Positions 46,152 to 57,359 of a stretch of 64,000 nt of DNA are shown here, one piece after another. The position numbers and the translations under genes are program-made. A model generated the notes under the pieces. The model worked only from the letters and a program-made list of their open reading frames with translations, made no database searches and was not told where the DNA came from. The stretch lies in contig WOGZ01000014.1 in NCBI GenBank assembly GCA_009733775.1, positions 124,001 through 188,000 on the forward strand. Direction: 5' to 3'. How positions within the stretch are numbered: position 1 is the stretch's first letter; the number at the start of each line of letters is the position of its first letter. Origin of the DNA: Alectoria sarmentosa. Its lineage: Eukaryota; Ascomycota; Lecanoromycetes; Lecanorales; Parmeliaceae.

Positions 46152-48443
46152 ATGGTATATCAAGGAAAGCCGAGTGCCGGCTGCCAGAATTGCAGAAAAC
46201 GGAAAATCAAGGTACGTGCACGGGACGGCTCTTGGAAGCGACCCGCTCTCTACCAACTATTCTAAGTAGTCTCACCCTTCCAACAGTGTGACGAAGCGCT
46301 CCCAGCCTGCTCTCAATGCATCAACACCAAAAGGGATTGTCCTGGCTATGTACCTCGTTTCGATCTAGTCTTGCGTGACCAGACCAAAGCAGTCAAACGG
46401 AAGGCCCAACGCAAAAAGCAGCAACAGGATCAAGGGCCAAAGCTTCCCTCGCCACCTCAGTCCGCATCTTCAGACGAGCCTGCGTTAACAACATGGGCCA
46501 TTGTCAATCCCGGAGGAGACCCGTCCCGCGCCGTTGCTAAGCGTCATTCATCGAATGAACCCGTCCCACGCATGTTCAACGATTTCCCGGAGCAACAAGC
46601 CATCTGTGCTTTCTTCCTCGATTTCGTACTTCTCCCTCGCCATCCGGACACTGTCGAAGGCCATCTCGAGCACTTGCTACCTCTGTACGCCAACACGAGT
46701 GCTGAATCGCCTTTATCGCTGGCTACCTCATCAGTCGCTTTGATGATCTCTGGAGGCTCGCCCACTAGACGCAATGACCAGCAGCTTGGTCGAACCATCT
46801 TTGGGAAAGCGTTGCGGAAGACAAGTGCCGCCATTCGAAACCCGGCGGAGTCGATGAAGGATGAGACACTGATGGCTGTTCTCCTTCTTGGTTTGTTCGA
46901 GGTACGTTGTTTCACTCTCCTGGCTCATGTACACAATCTTGTGTCATGACTCTTTTGCACTGCTCCTTTTTGTTTCAAATTCTTTCGCAGCATGCTTTGC
47001 GCAAGAAATTGTCCCCAAAAAGTTTGCCAAGTGATTGGGCAAGTTGTGTTGGAAAGTCGTGCCGCTCTTGGGTACAATCCTATCCCTCGTAGCTGGTTGA
47101 TACTCGGGCTTAGCCCAACACATGCAGGCCAACCTCCTGCTCGGTTTCTATTGTTCACTATTAATTATGCAGCTTGCAAACTCATAAATTGGCAACTGCA
47201 CTGGCTAGATGCCATCTTCCTTGAGCGATAGTTGTACTTGCCATCTTGCCTGCGACCCTGACTTGGGGGTCCCGCATCGTATCTGGACTGGAGCCATATG
47301 TATCACGCATGTTCAATGGTCTCCATAAACTGCACACCGATCCTGAACTTTGCTGACCGCTGCCTGCCTGCCCAGAAAATCACTGCTACGGCTACGGCTA
47401 CTGCTCCTTCAGAAGCTCAGAAGTCCAACATGGCTCGGACACATAATGCTGGAGCAGCAGCACTGGTCATGCATCGAGGTCAGGAGAACTGCAAATCATC
47501 CCTGTCTGTGGGCTTGCTCTTCTCTGTTCGCTCTCAGCTTGTAAGTGTTGATCCCTCCCAAGACTGGTCTTGAGCTGAGAAGAAAAAGGTGGAGCATGCC
47601 ATTGAAGAAGGCACTTCTTTCAAGAGATGCCCCGACGCCTTGACTGCAATTTTCAAGTCCCTCCCTCAAAATGCCGCAGCCCGCCTTACCTCCGCCACGA
47701 TTAACATTGCCGACCTCCGCTCGTGCGCCAAATCCGCCTTCCTCCTTCCCAGGAGCTCCGACTCTGAGAAAGAAGTCACCGATCTACTCGAATACGCAAT
47801 AGCCGTCGACCTCCTCGTAGCGGCTTGGCCTGAACATATACCCGAGGAATGGAAGTGGACCTCAGCCGATCACTTCGAGCTCCCGCCGACCCCCGCCTCC
47901 CGCGATGTCTACATCTACAAAGACCGCAAGGACGTCTACCTCGACCTCTGGGTCGAATCCATCTGGAATGCCTACCGTTCCGCTCGCGTGAAAGTGCAAA
48001 CGATAATCCTCGACTGCATCAACTGGCTCGGAAAGACATCCGAGCAACAATGGTACTGGCGTGCCGTATACGCCAAGATGATAACGCAGGAAATGGTCGA
48101 CGACGTGTGCGCCTCCGTCCCCTACGCTCTCGGCACGAAGACATCCGGCGGACCAGGCGACCGAGAAGGCATCGAATATCCATACAACGGCACAACCAAA
48201 GCGTCCGAAGACCACGGCCGTGCCGCGGCTGCCCTTGGGGGCTGGCATCTTCTCGAACCCTTGAAGACGTGTCTTAAGACGTCAAATCTACGCGAGGGGC
48301 AAAAAGAGTGGGTGCAGGCGCAGATGGCGCGCATCTGGCGGGTTTACTCACTCCAGGCATCGGAGGAGGATGCAAATCCGATGTACGAGCGCTACTCTTT
48401 CGCTTTTCCCCCTTTAGGGTTGATAGGAGAGAAGAAGACGTGA
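46152..48443 (+). CDS. Zn2Cys6 (Gal4-type) fungal transcription factor
   Basis: Nuclear DNA-binding regulator of 564 aa. Exons: 46152-46211, 46287-46901, 47376-47540 and 47589-48443. The zinc cluster is complete and canonical, CX2CX6CX6CX2CX6C at residues 11-38 (C11, C14, C21, C28, C31, C38), and is split by the first intron at the usual place after RKIK. A basic linker (KRKAQRKKQQQ) follows. The rest resembles the fungal factor C-terminal domain (LLLGLFE, HNAGAAALVMHRG), with a helical tail from residue 280. The third exon encodes an Ala/Thr repeat (TATATATA). Intron 2 (474 nt) is unusually long, so a missed small exon there is possible. Targets are unknown; no biosynthetic cluster is evident, and the nearest coding neighbour is the RTA1-like gene. 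Confidence 0.85.
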
Positions 48444-49216
48444 AAGAAGACGCGCTGAGCAGTGCTTGCGTTCGACACAGGTCTCCGACCAAGACCAGCG
48501 CCAAGACCAAATGCGTCAAGCTGGTCTCACCTACGACGGAGAGGGAGCTTTTGCCGCAGCAGCTATGCTATTGTCTGGGCTCGGGCCATTTGAGAGGGGT
48601 GAAGGGACACGTGGATTATGCATCGAGGAGAGATGAGTGTAGGGATTGCCGCCGGCCAGAGCAAGTATGCTAACACTCGGCTACACCTCTCGATCTCGGG
48701 CCTCCACCACCTCCATATCACCAAAAATGAGAACCACGAAGCCCATTTCGATTGCTGTTGAAGGATGGAGAAGGACATGGGCTTGGAATGATTGCGAGGA
48801 TATGAGCCTGAACAAGTCGGAATCTTGATGGGTTTCGAGACGGTCACACTTGCGAGATGGCTGCGCTGGGACATCGCCCATTGAAGGGGAAGCTCCCCAG
48901 GAAATAATCTAATGACTTGCTGGAAGCGCTCTGAGGGTATCTGCACTGCTGGGTCTGCTCCCTCACCGTGTTGCTCTCTGAGAGCCGACAGCCCAAGGAA
49001 ACTACCTCTGTCGAATCTGCAGCCCTCTCGATCTGCCACGATCGTAATGATGCGTCGGCGAGAAATGAGCGCTTTTTACGATTACGGCCAACGATGATGC
49101 TTGAGCAAATAAAGAAGCTCATTTCATCCGATCATTTGAACGCTCATAACACTATGCTCCAAGCCTAGCTCCTATATACCTTGTCCTCGCCATCGCAGCG
49201 TAATCGTCTATTTTCC
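48444..49216. other. Intergenic, no gene seen
   Basis: Downstream of the Zn2Cys6 gene. Overlapping short frames on both strands show no conserved domain. Confidence 0.45.
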
Positions 49217-49233
49217 ATCCTCATCCTCATCCT

Positions 49234-49266
<33 letters not shown>

Positions 49267-49276
49267 CCCCACCCCA
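49217..49276 (+). repeat. CCTCAT/CCTCAC hexamer microsatellite
   Basis: About eight to nine tandem hexamers, CCTCAT units followed by CCTCAC units. The unit resembles but differs from the fungal telomere repeat CCCTAA, so it is treated as a simple repeat. Confidence 0.8.
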
Positions 49277-49522
49277 ATCCCTAATTCCCTACCCCCAACA
49301 ATCGCCCCTCCCATCTCCAGAACCTTCTCTACCAATCGGCCCAAGTAGGCAGAGCCTCCACCCCACCACCACGCGACGTCAAAAACCGCAGATCTAGAGG
49401 CTAACTAACTAATCAAAGATTTAGAATTCCGGCCCCTCCATTTTTGTGGCGCATTTTAACTTGGGCTACTTAAGAATGCAACCACGGCGCAACGCTTACA
49501 CACACACGTGGTGACAGACTAC

Positions 49523-49726
49523 CTTACTTAAGAGGTTTGTCGGTCGACTTCGCGCACGTGGCTGCAGGGGATTAGCAGAGACGATAAAGTACCTAAGGTG
49601 CTGTGATAGCACACGCCCTCAGGCTGGTGGTTTGTCTACCTTAAGTATGTACGAGGGTTAGGTCATCGTGGCCCCTGTTACTTATTTCGCAGCGAATAGT
49701 GGGGGCCACGATCACTCTTAAGTAAG
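49523..49726. repeat. 204-bp element with perfect 12-bp inverted ends and an inner hairpin
   Basis: CTTACTTAAGAG at 49523-49534 is exactly inverted at 49715-49726. Near its right end ATCGTGGCCCC (49665-49675) pairs with GGGGCCACGAT (49702-49712), enclosing a smaller TTCGC/GCGAA hairpin. It contains no open frame of note. Size and ends fit a MITE-like non-autonomous element, but no target-site duplication could be confirmed. Confidence 0.5.
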
Positions 49727-50228
49727 CGGGATGATGATCGCTTTTGTAAAGTATCGAGATTGTGATTCGAGCTCAACCTTCTTTTCTTTTGTTTCCTTTC
49801 CTTTCCTTTCCTTCCTGCCAAGCTTTTCTATGAGTATGTTACTACATACTCACCTACATACATAACCTGGAGTAAAATAGGACTCTCTTTTTACAGTAGC
49901 GATACCTCCGGCTTTTGTTGAGTTTTGGGGCCGCGATCTTGTGGTGATGTTGATGAGATGAGATGAGCTTGCGGTGGAGGTGGTGGAGGACGGGGATGGA
50001 AAGGTGGTGGGGAAGGTGAAGGACTCAAGGAGAGTGGGCGGTTTGATTCTAAAACGGGGATGGAGGGGGGGCGAGGGGCTGAAACGTTAAGGGGCGGTAA
50101 GGGTTTTGTGAGTGACGGGGGGAGGGAAGGTGATTGGTTTTGAGATTGATTAAATATCTTGGGTGTTTGAGGTTGGATGGGAGGGTGTGGTGAGGGGGGA
50201 TGGGATGGAATTGGATTGGAGGATGGAG

Positions 50229-50304
50229 GATTTAAATGAAAAAAGATTTGAATGAAAAGAATAAAGGATTTGAATGAAAAAAGATTTGAATGAAAAGAAT
50301 AAAG
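50229..50304. repeat. Tandem 38-bp duplication
   Basis: Two head-to-tail copies of an A-rich 38-bp unit differ by one A/G transition. Each unit itself contains two GATTTGAATGAAAA half-repeats. Confidence 0.85.
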
Positions 50305-50615
50305 AATTTGCATCTCGATAAGAAGTATGGGGAGGAGGATAACTGAGCAATTTACATACTCGCTACATACATACATACATACGCTCGAGAGGTTCATCCC
50401 CGTCCACAAGACTCGAGATCTGGTCTCTCTTGTCTTTGGCTTTATTGTATTATTGTACTCTCTACTTATGGGTCCCATGATGCGCTTTGTGGCATTTTGA
50501 ATCGATCGGGCAGCTGTGGGTCTTGCTTCCTTCTTCTTCTTCTTCTTCTTCTTCTTTGAGATTGTCGAGGATGGATTCAGATTTCGTTCATGTTGTGTTT
50601 GGTTTTATTATGATC

Positions 50616-50669
50616 TGATTGATTGATTGATTGATTGGATTGATTGGATTGATTGGATTGATTGATTGA
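50616..50669. repeat. GATT / GGATT microsatellite
   Basis: Tandem GATT units alternate with GGATT variants over about 54 bases. Confidence 0.85.
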
Positions 50670-50944
50670 ACAACGAGTTGTTTCGATTTGAAAGTTATTA
50701 CTTGGCGATTCGATGATGAGCGTTACGTTGTTGGAATGCGTTGAGGTTTGAAGGGATGACGGGCGGGGTTTACTGTACTTGCGATAAGATCATTTCTTGA
50801 TGATTATTGAAAAGGGGCACGACGATATTCTAAGTAGAGAGTTCAACCTGCATACGCTCTCTCTCCATCAGGACATCAACATTAAAAGAGCTCGATTGCA
50901 CCTTTATTCCGATTTCCGCCGATGATAGCTGGCCGCATTTACGA

Positions 50945-51584
50945 ATGATCTCACACCTGCACCCCCGTCCTCCGATATCAGACGATATTCTTTTGCAAAG
51001 CGGCCCTACATTGTTCAAGTCATCGTCTAGAAGACGAGCATATCCAAACCTTCGCGGATTGTTGCTTCACGAAGCCTGCATCTGCGAACTGTTGCGGGAG
51101 CATCCGCACAAGAAACATTGCCTCGATACCTAGATTCGGCTGTATCAAGGACGGAAGACATTGTCATGGGTCTTTGCTCTCTTGGATGTGAGAAAAGCCT
51201 CTCAGACCGCCTGAGGGACTCCACCCGGCCTTGGATCACGATTCATGCTTAACGCGTGTCAAAGAAGGTCTTGATCATCTCTGTGGTCTGGGTCTAAATC
51301 ATAATGATATCCATTCTCGAAATATCATGTTGAATAAACAAGATGTGCCCATGACCACTGACTTCAATTCGTGCCACTGGGAGGGCGGTTTATTGTTCAG
51401 CACTGGCACATCTGGATGGACAGATGATACTGAATACACAAGCTCGGAGCGCAGAAACGATGATTTTGGATTGAAGAAGCTCTCGGAACACCTCTCCCAG
51501 AGAATTTTAGCCGCACCGACACAACGATTGACAAGTGATTCAACTTCAGTAAGCAACATACCTCGGTTTACTAAGTCAGCTTAA
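50945..51584 (+). pseudogene. Broken protein-kinase-like gene fragment
   Basis: Relic of the fungal kinase family whose catalytic loop reads HNDI...NIM rather than HRD. The N-lobe part holds ILLQSGPTLFK and LLHEACICELLREHPH in one frame. After a shift near 51110 the sequence goes on in another frame (NIASIPRFGCIKDG), meets a TGA at 51189-51191, and resumes in that frame with VKEGLDHL, GLNHNDIHSRNIML and DFNSCHWEGG, then GTSGWTDDTEYTSSE. The glycine-loop end and a normal start are missing, and the C-lobe stops early. A frameshift plus an in-frame stop in under 100 bases makes a functional gene unlikely, although an unusual intron spanning 51110-51230 was not ruled out. Confidence 0.7.
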
Positions 51585-52963
51585 CAATTCAACAGGTGCT
51601 TAATTTCCTGACTTTTCTCGCGCAGATGTGTCGTCCGCAAAGGGAGACTCAAATTTAAGGCGGGGAAACAAGTAGGTATCGAACATGGAACTACTAAAGC
51701 CGTCAGCAAATTTGGACTCGAAATGCAGGGTGAAGGAAAGAGCACCACGCAAGTGGAACGTTGAAGAAAGCGACGTGCCAACAAGCTTATTTCCTGGTAA
51801 AACGCGTCGCTCTCGTCGGCTTAGTGAACAGTCAAAGGCCTTGAAGGATGGTTTTCTTGTCGAGGCAAACCACCCGTGAGTGGTCATCGACAACCCGACG
51901 AGAGAAGGTTCTTCCATATCCAGAGATGCACTTCGGGCTCTCAAGAATGCGTGAATCTTGAGGGAGTTCTCCCCATAATCCGTTGAAGACCCGATGGTTG
52001 TATTAACGACCATTTTGGTATCTTTCATTCATACCTGAGACCCTCTCGCTGCTAAGAATGCAATTTGTAACAACTTCTCTGTGATACCCCAGAGCGGCGT
52101 CTAGGTTCCAGTGACAGAGGGGCAGGGCGAACGAGTCGAAGAGGTACAGTCACCAGGCGGGCGTCTGATAGAGTACTGTCCGCCGTCGATGGTCTTTACC
52201 GCCGTAGGTGCTAGCCTTTACGACTGAGAGCCATGCCCTGCGATGTGCCGGGACTTCCTCCTACTGCCGTCAACACCGCCTAATAGAAGTCTCTTGTCTG
52301 TCCTATAAGACGTACAGTTGGCCTTCTTGTCCAAGCGCTTCCAGCACTACTATGACTTCGAAAAGACGGCATTGGTATTACCAAATCCATACCGTTGCTT
52401 GCATCCTCGAACAGCTTAGGTCACGCACCGTGTGCAGCGCAGGTACCTTTTGGGGCTCGACGCGCGTCATGTAGGAGCATGAGAGGTACTCCAGCATAGA
52501 GAGAACGTATGCGTTGAGTACTGCTCCGTCAAACAAGACTGAAAAGACAGCACCAAACTACGCATGCTATTCCCACATTCAAAGGACTAGGATTGTCTCC
52601 TACGCATCTCTTCTTCACAGATGGTCCATGGGAAAATTATGCCCATCCGTCACCCACTCAGAGTGCAGGATCATCTGATATTTCATGACGTCGCTTTTGG
52701 ATTTTTGCAAGAGCATGCCTGTGCGTCGTACCCGTATAAAATGCACCCCCACACCTGCAGCCTCAGCCTTGAAGATATGCAGCACCAATGTCAGCCTCGC
52801 CATGGAACAAGACTCCATGTTGTGGAGCATCACTGCAAACCAGTGTCCCTGGCAAGATCGCTTATGTATCGCGATTCGCATTCACTGCCGATTCTCAAAC
52901 CGGGCAACGTCTTGGCCAATAAGCAACATTTTGCTGTCCCTCGCTCAGGTGCCGTAGCTGGCC
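51585..52963. other. Gene-poor stretch between kinase relic and HeLo-like gene
   Basis: No gene supported. Short frames on both strands show no recognisable domain. Confidence 0.45.
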
Positions 52964-54625
52964 ATGTCATTCGGGTACTCCGTTGGCGATGCGGTCCTAC
53001 TCACACAACTAGCTTGGAAGACTGTTCAGAACGCTCGTAGAGCATGCGGAGAACATGATGAGCTTACGCGAGAGGTCTTGGGTCTACATGTCGTGCTACG
53101 ACGGCTTGAGCAGGAGGTTGAGAAGCCCGGGAACCCAATAAACAATGACAATCCTGGCGATGAGTACAAGGAAGAGTTGATGGTCATCATCGATGGATGT
53201 AAAAGAGTTCTCAATGTCCTCGACCAGGTCTTGACAAAGTACAATGCGCTGAGCGAGCAAGAAAGGAGCGGGAGGAAGCTATGGCAGAAGATACGGTTTG
53301 GTAATGGCAAGATGGCAGATCTGGCGGAAATGAGGAGCAAGTTGACATACTACACATCGGCCATGTCTCTGTTCTTGAACATGGTGTCAATGGGCACGAT
53401 GGGAAAAGTGGAACGACAGATGAATGATGCAGGAGGGGATCTGAGAGACATCAAGCAGGCTGTTAACGGCATCACCGCCCATTTGTTGTCGAGCAGCATT
53501 CATCATGAGGGGTCGGTATTGACAGCGTACGCGGACGACGATAGAGCTGTCTGGAAGGAGTTTCGAAGGGAACTGGTGGAGGATGGCTTCTCGAGCTCTG
53601 TTATACGAAAGCATAAGAGCCTCATCAAAGCTTATATCGAGGAGCTTGGTAACCGAGGTTTGTTTGACGAGGTGGATCCGAATGACGATGCAGAAGAGCG
53701 ATATTGTTATGCTGCCTCAGTTGTCGAAGGAGCTATGGCATACGATCCAGAGTCACGAAGTGCCCCCGGAGCTTCACTGAGATCTGAGGCAGAGGTCGAG
53801 TTGCCAATCGAGTCGAAAACGCCGCCAGACTTCGATACCGAGCCCAACGCCGCATCCCACTCACCGGCCGAGCCAGGACACAACGAGGAATCAATTCATC
53901 AACCTGCTTCCAGAGCCGCTGACCGAGCGAGGCAACTCCGTGAAGAACGAGCACGGAGACAACAAGAGGAAGAAGACAGTGAACGTCGCAGAGCCGCTTA
54001 CCACGACCGATTACGGCGACTCCGTGACGAACAAGCCAGACGCCGAGTCGTTTCTCCAACGGAGCCCAAGGCGGAGTTGCGTTGGATTTGGTTGAGTAAT
54101 GAGAGCAACGAGGAAAATCAACACTTTCCTGCTGAAGAAGTTGTGGCGCCCAAAACTAAGCATGGATCTAGTACCGCGACTACAGATGGAGACCACGACG
54201 GAAGCAATGATGCGTGTGAAACACCAAAAACCCGTTTTGAGTCGTACATAGAGAGCGACGGTTCTGACATCGAGATCGACAAAACCTATTCTGGCAGCGA
54301 GCAAGGGCTACCTAGGCAGATGACGAGGGAGGCCGGGAAGAGAGACACGAAAGGGTTTTCAAGGAAAAGTGGTAAGCGTCCCCTTGGGAACGGGTACGAT
54401 GATTCCAGAAGCGAGTATGGCGAACTTCAATCCAAAGAAGCGAACGCTCAGGACTACCCCCCAAAACCACGTGAACCTCGTGACACAGATTCGGAACAAG
54501 AGTCCCCAATGAAGAATGTCAAGCGTGAATTTAGGAACGTGTTCGATAGGCTTGAACTCAAAGAAGCACTTGCTCGGATCCACATCGTCCACAGTCGGTG
54601 GTCGTTGGGTGATTTTTCCACTTGA
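52964..54625 (+). CDS. Protein with fungal HeLo-like / STAND-type N-terminal domain
   Basis: Single-exon 553-aa protein. It begins MSFGYSVGDAVLLTQLAWK, the hallmark start of the helical N-terminal domain found on fungal STAND/NLR-like proteins, related to the HeLo and HeLo-like membrane-active domains. The helical region runs to about residue 215 (GLHVVLRRLEQEV, LWQKIRFGNGKMADLAEMRSKLT, SVLTAYADDDRAVWKEFRRELVEDGFSS). After it comes a disordered, charged tail with an Arg/Glu-rich helix near 315-360 and acidic patches. No NACHT/NB-ARC, WD40, ankyrin or TPR part is present, so it is a stand-alone version of the domain. A role in cell-death or heterokaryon-type recognition is inference from domain relatives only. 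Confidence 0.8.
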   Translation: MSFGYSVGDAVLLTQLAWKTVQNARRACGEHDELTREVLGLHVVLRRLEQEVEKPGNPINNDNPGDEYKEELMVIIDGCKRVLNVLDQVLTKYNALSEQERSGRKLWQKIRFGNGKMADLAEMRSKLTYYTSAMSLFLNMVSMGTMGKVERQMNDAGGDLRDIKQAVNGITAHLLSSSIHHEGSVLTAYADDDRAVWKEFRRELVEDGFSSSVIRKHKSLIKAYIEELGNRGLFDEVDPNDDAEERYCYAASVVEGAMAYDPESRSAPGASLRSEAEVELPIESKTPPDFDTEPNAASHSPAEPGHNEESIHQPASRAADRARQLREERARRQQEEEDSERRRAAYHDRLRRLRDEQARRRVVSPTEPKAELRWIWLSNESNEENQHFPAEEVVAPKTKHGSSTATTDGDHDGSNDACETPKTRFESYIESDGSDIEIDKTYSGSEQGLPRQMTREAGKRDTKGFSRKSGKRPLGNGYDDSRSEYGELQSKEANAQDYPPKPREPRDTDSEQESPMKNVKREFRNVFDRLELKEALARIHIVHSRWSLGDFST

Positions 54626-55095
54626 TTAATCGGCATGGAGATGTGTATCTTGGCGTTCGTGGTTTGGTGTTGGTGCCGCTGCTTGAAATGGATGTGTGCT
54701 GAATGGAATGGAATCGGTCTGGCTAGGGTGTGCAGTCACTTACTGTACTGCTTGACTGCAGCTCTACTGGGTCGTAGTGTGCTTCAAGAGGCAATGGGGT
54801 CCTTGGAGGCTGGAGGATTGAGATTTGAGGTTTGAGGTTTGAGCAATGATGCGATTTTGACATGCAGGGTCTTCGTGATGGATAGGGAAATTCATAGTTG
54901 AGATGGTTAGCTTGAGATGAGAGAAGGAAAGAAAGAAAGTGAATTTGTCAAATACAATACCGATACTCGTAATGGTAGATAGAGTACATGGCAAACTTCG
55001 TCCTCGTGTATCCTATCCAGTCGTTCATGAACCGCTCAACGTACGCTAAAACGCCGATATTACCCAAGAAAGCTTCTCGCGCTATCGTATTACAT
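54626..55095. other. Intergenic between convergent genes
   Basis: Converging 3' ends of the HeLo-like and NIPA genes. No further gene was seen. Confidence 0.5.
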
Positions 55096-57359
55096 TCATA
55101 TAAACGCCGGCTTCCCACTTCCCTTACTCCGACCGCCGCCTCCTCCTCCATCCTCAAAGCCCTCCCATTCCTTATACCCCCTCCTCCCCTCCTCACTGTG
55201 GCCCAACCTCGGCGTATTCTTGTCCGGCACATCCGATCTATCATCGTTGCTCTCCTTCTCCTCTTCCCTTATAAGCGGGACGTGACCCGTCGTCGTCGTC
55301 GTCGTGTGGCTGGCGCCGGGCTTGCCTTCGAGCTGCCAGTCGTCTTCGTCCGAGTTCTCGCTGTAGTCTGGCAGGGTGAGTATGTTTGTCGAGTCGCCTT
55401 TGACGAGGCCGAGGCGTTCTTCTTCCGTGGCGGTTTTGAGACCGGGGATATTGTGCTCCTTGCTGCCTTGGCGGGAGCCGACGCCGAGTCGAGATAGTGG
55501 GCGATGGTGTTCGTGGGTGATGTCGGAAGAAGATGGGGCGTCGTGCTTGTGGCGATTGAAGACGTTTGAGAACGAAAATTGCCGTTTAGCGTGTGGGGGA
55601 GGCGTCGGCGCAAGACTGCTTCCTCTTGAAGCTACAGGTCTGATCTCTTCCGCCAGAAGGATGTGCTTGTCAGATTTGCCATGATACTCAGTATCCACTT
55701 CTCCGTCTCCGTCGGTGCCGCGAAGACCGGACGGGAGGCCGTAGACGTGATCCATTTCCATAGCACCAAGGACCTGGGCAGCAGCAGGTTCACTGGAGGT
55801 ATTCAGAGCCGTTGGGTGCCCTGTTAGTTCTGGAGTTTCTGTGCTCAGGCTTTTGCCCTTCCGGGCTTTGAATCTACCGGAAGAGCCTCTCCGGAAGCTA
55901 TCCATGAATCCTCCGTTGAAAGCTCCGCCTCCGCTCCCCATAATGTCCGTGGTTCGGGGTCGTGGCTCGTGGTCTTCTTCCTCATCGGGGAATCGTGCCA
56001 TTCCTAGCGGTGGGTGCACTGTCTTCTGTCTCCGCAAGCTTCCTTGTGGTCCATTGAGAACGGTCTTTCTCCTTCTCAACCCATCCCATTCGACTTGTTC
56101 GTCTTCACCGATGGGCTCCATCTGATCTTTCAATCTATCTTCGTGTATCCTCTTCGCCTCCGCTGCTTCGGTCTTTTGCCTTGATTGTGAGAATCTGCGA
56201 AGTATTGCCGCGGCACCACGTATAGCATCTGCTTTTGGCTCTGATTCCGGCTCTTCCTGTTCGGCTACCGTCCGCACCTGGTCCAGATCACCCTTGAAAA
56301 CTGCCGCATCTGGTACGTCTTTTGCCGATTTGGAGAGTTGAAGGAGTATCACGCCAGAGCAGATTTGCAAGAACCCCAGCACTACCGTGATTATCGAGGT
56401 TGGGGTGCCCTTGAAGCCTTGAAAGAGGATGGCAGAAGTAACAATGGTTGAGCTGGTGAAGAAAACGTAGTACGTAGGAGTGACGAGGGCAGCGTTGAAA
56501 AGATTCAAGGCTTTCTGATCGTCTCGTCAGCAAAGTCCATCGTTAGCAGTAGTCCTAGGGCAAGTTAACCCACATTCAAGAAGATGATCTCCGTAACCAA
56601 AGTGGTAATCACAAATACAAGCAGAAGATACAAAAACCACTGATTGAACTGCGGAGTTCCCCCAGCCTGAGTGACAATGGCAGCACCCAGCCCTTGGGTT
56701 GCTACCACACTCAAGCCACCAATCAAGCTGCAGATGCTCAAGTATACCAACATGCTCTTCTTCCCGTACCGTGGCCCGACCCATAACGCGATGAACAAAC
56801 ATGCAACAATGATAACGCCTGCGTATGACAAGAACCCAGGCGCCAGGACAAAATGCTTCATTTCCTGTATCGTACCGGCCGACGATTGTGCAGGCGCATT
56901 CATGACGATGACCACTGATCCAATGATACACATGAAACACCCCACTTTTCCAACGAAGCTCAGCCGTTCCTTGAGGAAGATTGCCGATAATATGGTCGTA
57001 ATTACAACAGATAGGGCTCCTAGAGGCGTAACGAGGATGGCATCGACGAAAGCGTAGGCGACAAAGTTGCATATCTCCCCGATGATCATCAAAGTCATGC
57101 CGGACCACCAGTATGCGTTCTTGAGGTATCCATATCCTTCGCCCGCCTCTTCGTTGTATTTGACATTGGCCTTCAACAGTCCCGTCTTCTTCAACACAAA
57201 CGACGTACCAATGAATACACCTGATGATATTGCGAGCGCTATGCCAATAGCTTTGTAGACTGGCGGGCGCTCTTTGGTTGTGGTGGAGCTGGTTGTTGTG
57301 CTATTTGCTCTTGCATAGATCTCGTTGGCACGTGCCAATATGATTCCGGTCTGGTCCAT
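55096..57359 (-). CDS. NIPA-family magnesium transporter with long cytosolic tail
   Basis: Membrane protein of the NIPA/DUF803 family, Mg2+ transporters of endosome and plasma membrane in animals. Two exons: 56574-57359 and 55096-56514, giving 734 aa; the 59-nt intron (donor GTGGGT) restores FLNKALNLFNAALVTPTYYVFF. Family blocks: AIGIALAISSGVFIGTSFVLKK, WWSGMTLMIIGEICNFVAYAF, LVTPLGALSVVITTILSA, FLKERL and GFLQICSGVILLQLS. About nine hydrophobic helices fill residues 35-335. The remaining 400 residues are a disordered tail with RRRKTV and RRQKTV basic motifs, suggestive of phosphorylation sites, a Thr run and a C-terminal Gly run. The gene lies between the two HeLo-like-type genes, but nothing links their functions. 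Confidence 0.92.

Larger units (their letters stand above)
49727..50944. other. Repeat-rich gene-less stretch
   Basis: No supported gene. Two tandem copies of a 38-bp unit (50229-50266 and 50267-50304, one mismatch), a CTT run (about 50530-50556) and a GATT/GGATT run (50616-50669) are present. A minus-strand frame at 49891-50478 is a Pro/Ser/Phe low-complexity artefact. Confidence 0.6.

Noticed and set aside
49217..49276. Interstitial telomere
   Set aside because: The unit is CCTCAC/CCTCAT, not CCCTAA, and is short; it fits a microsatellite better.
49891..50478. 195-codon minus-strand frame
   Set aside because: Translation is Pro/Ser/Phe low complexity produced by simple repeats; no domain or codon-like pattern.
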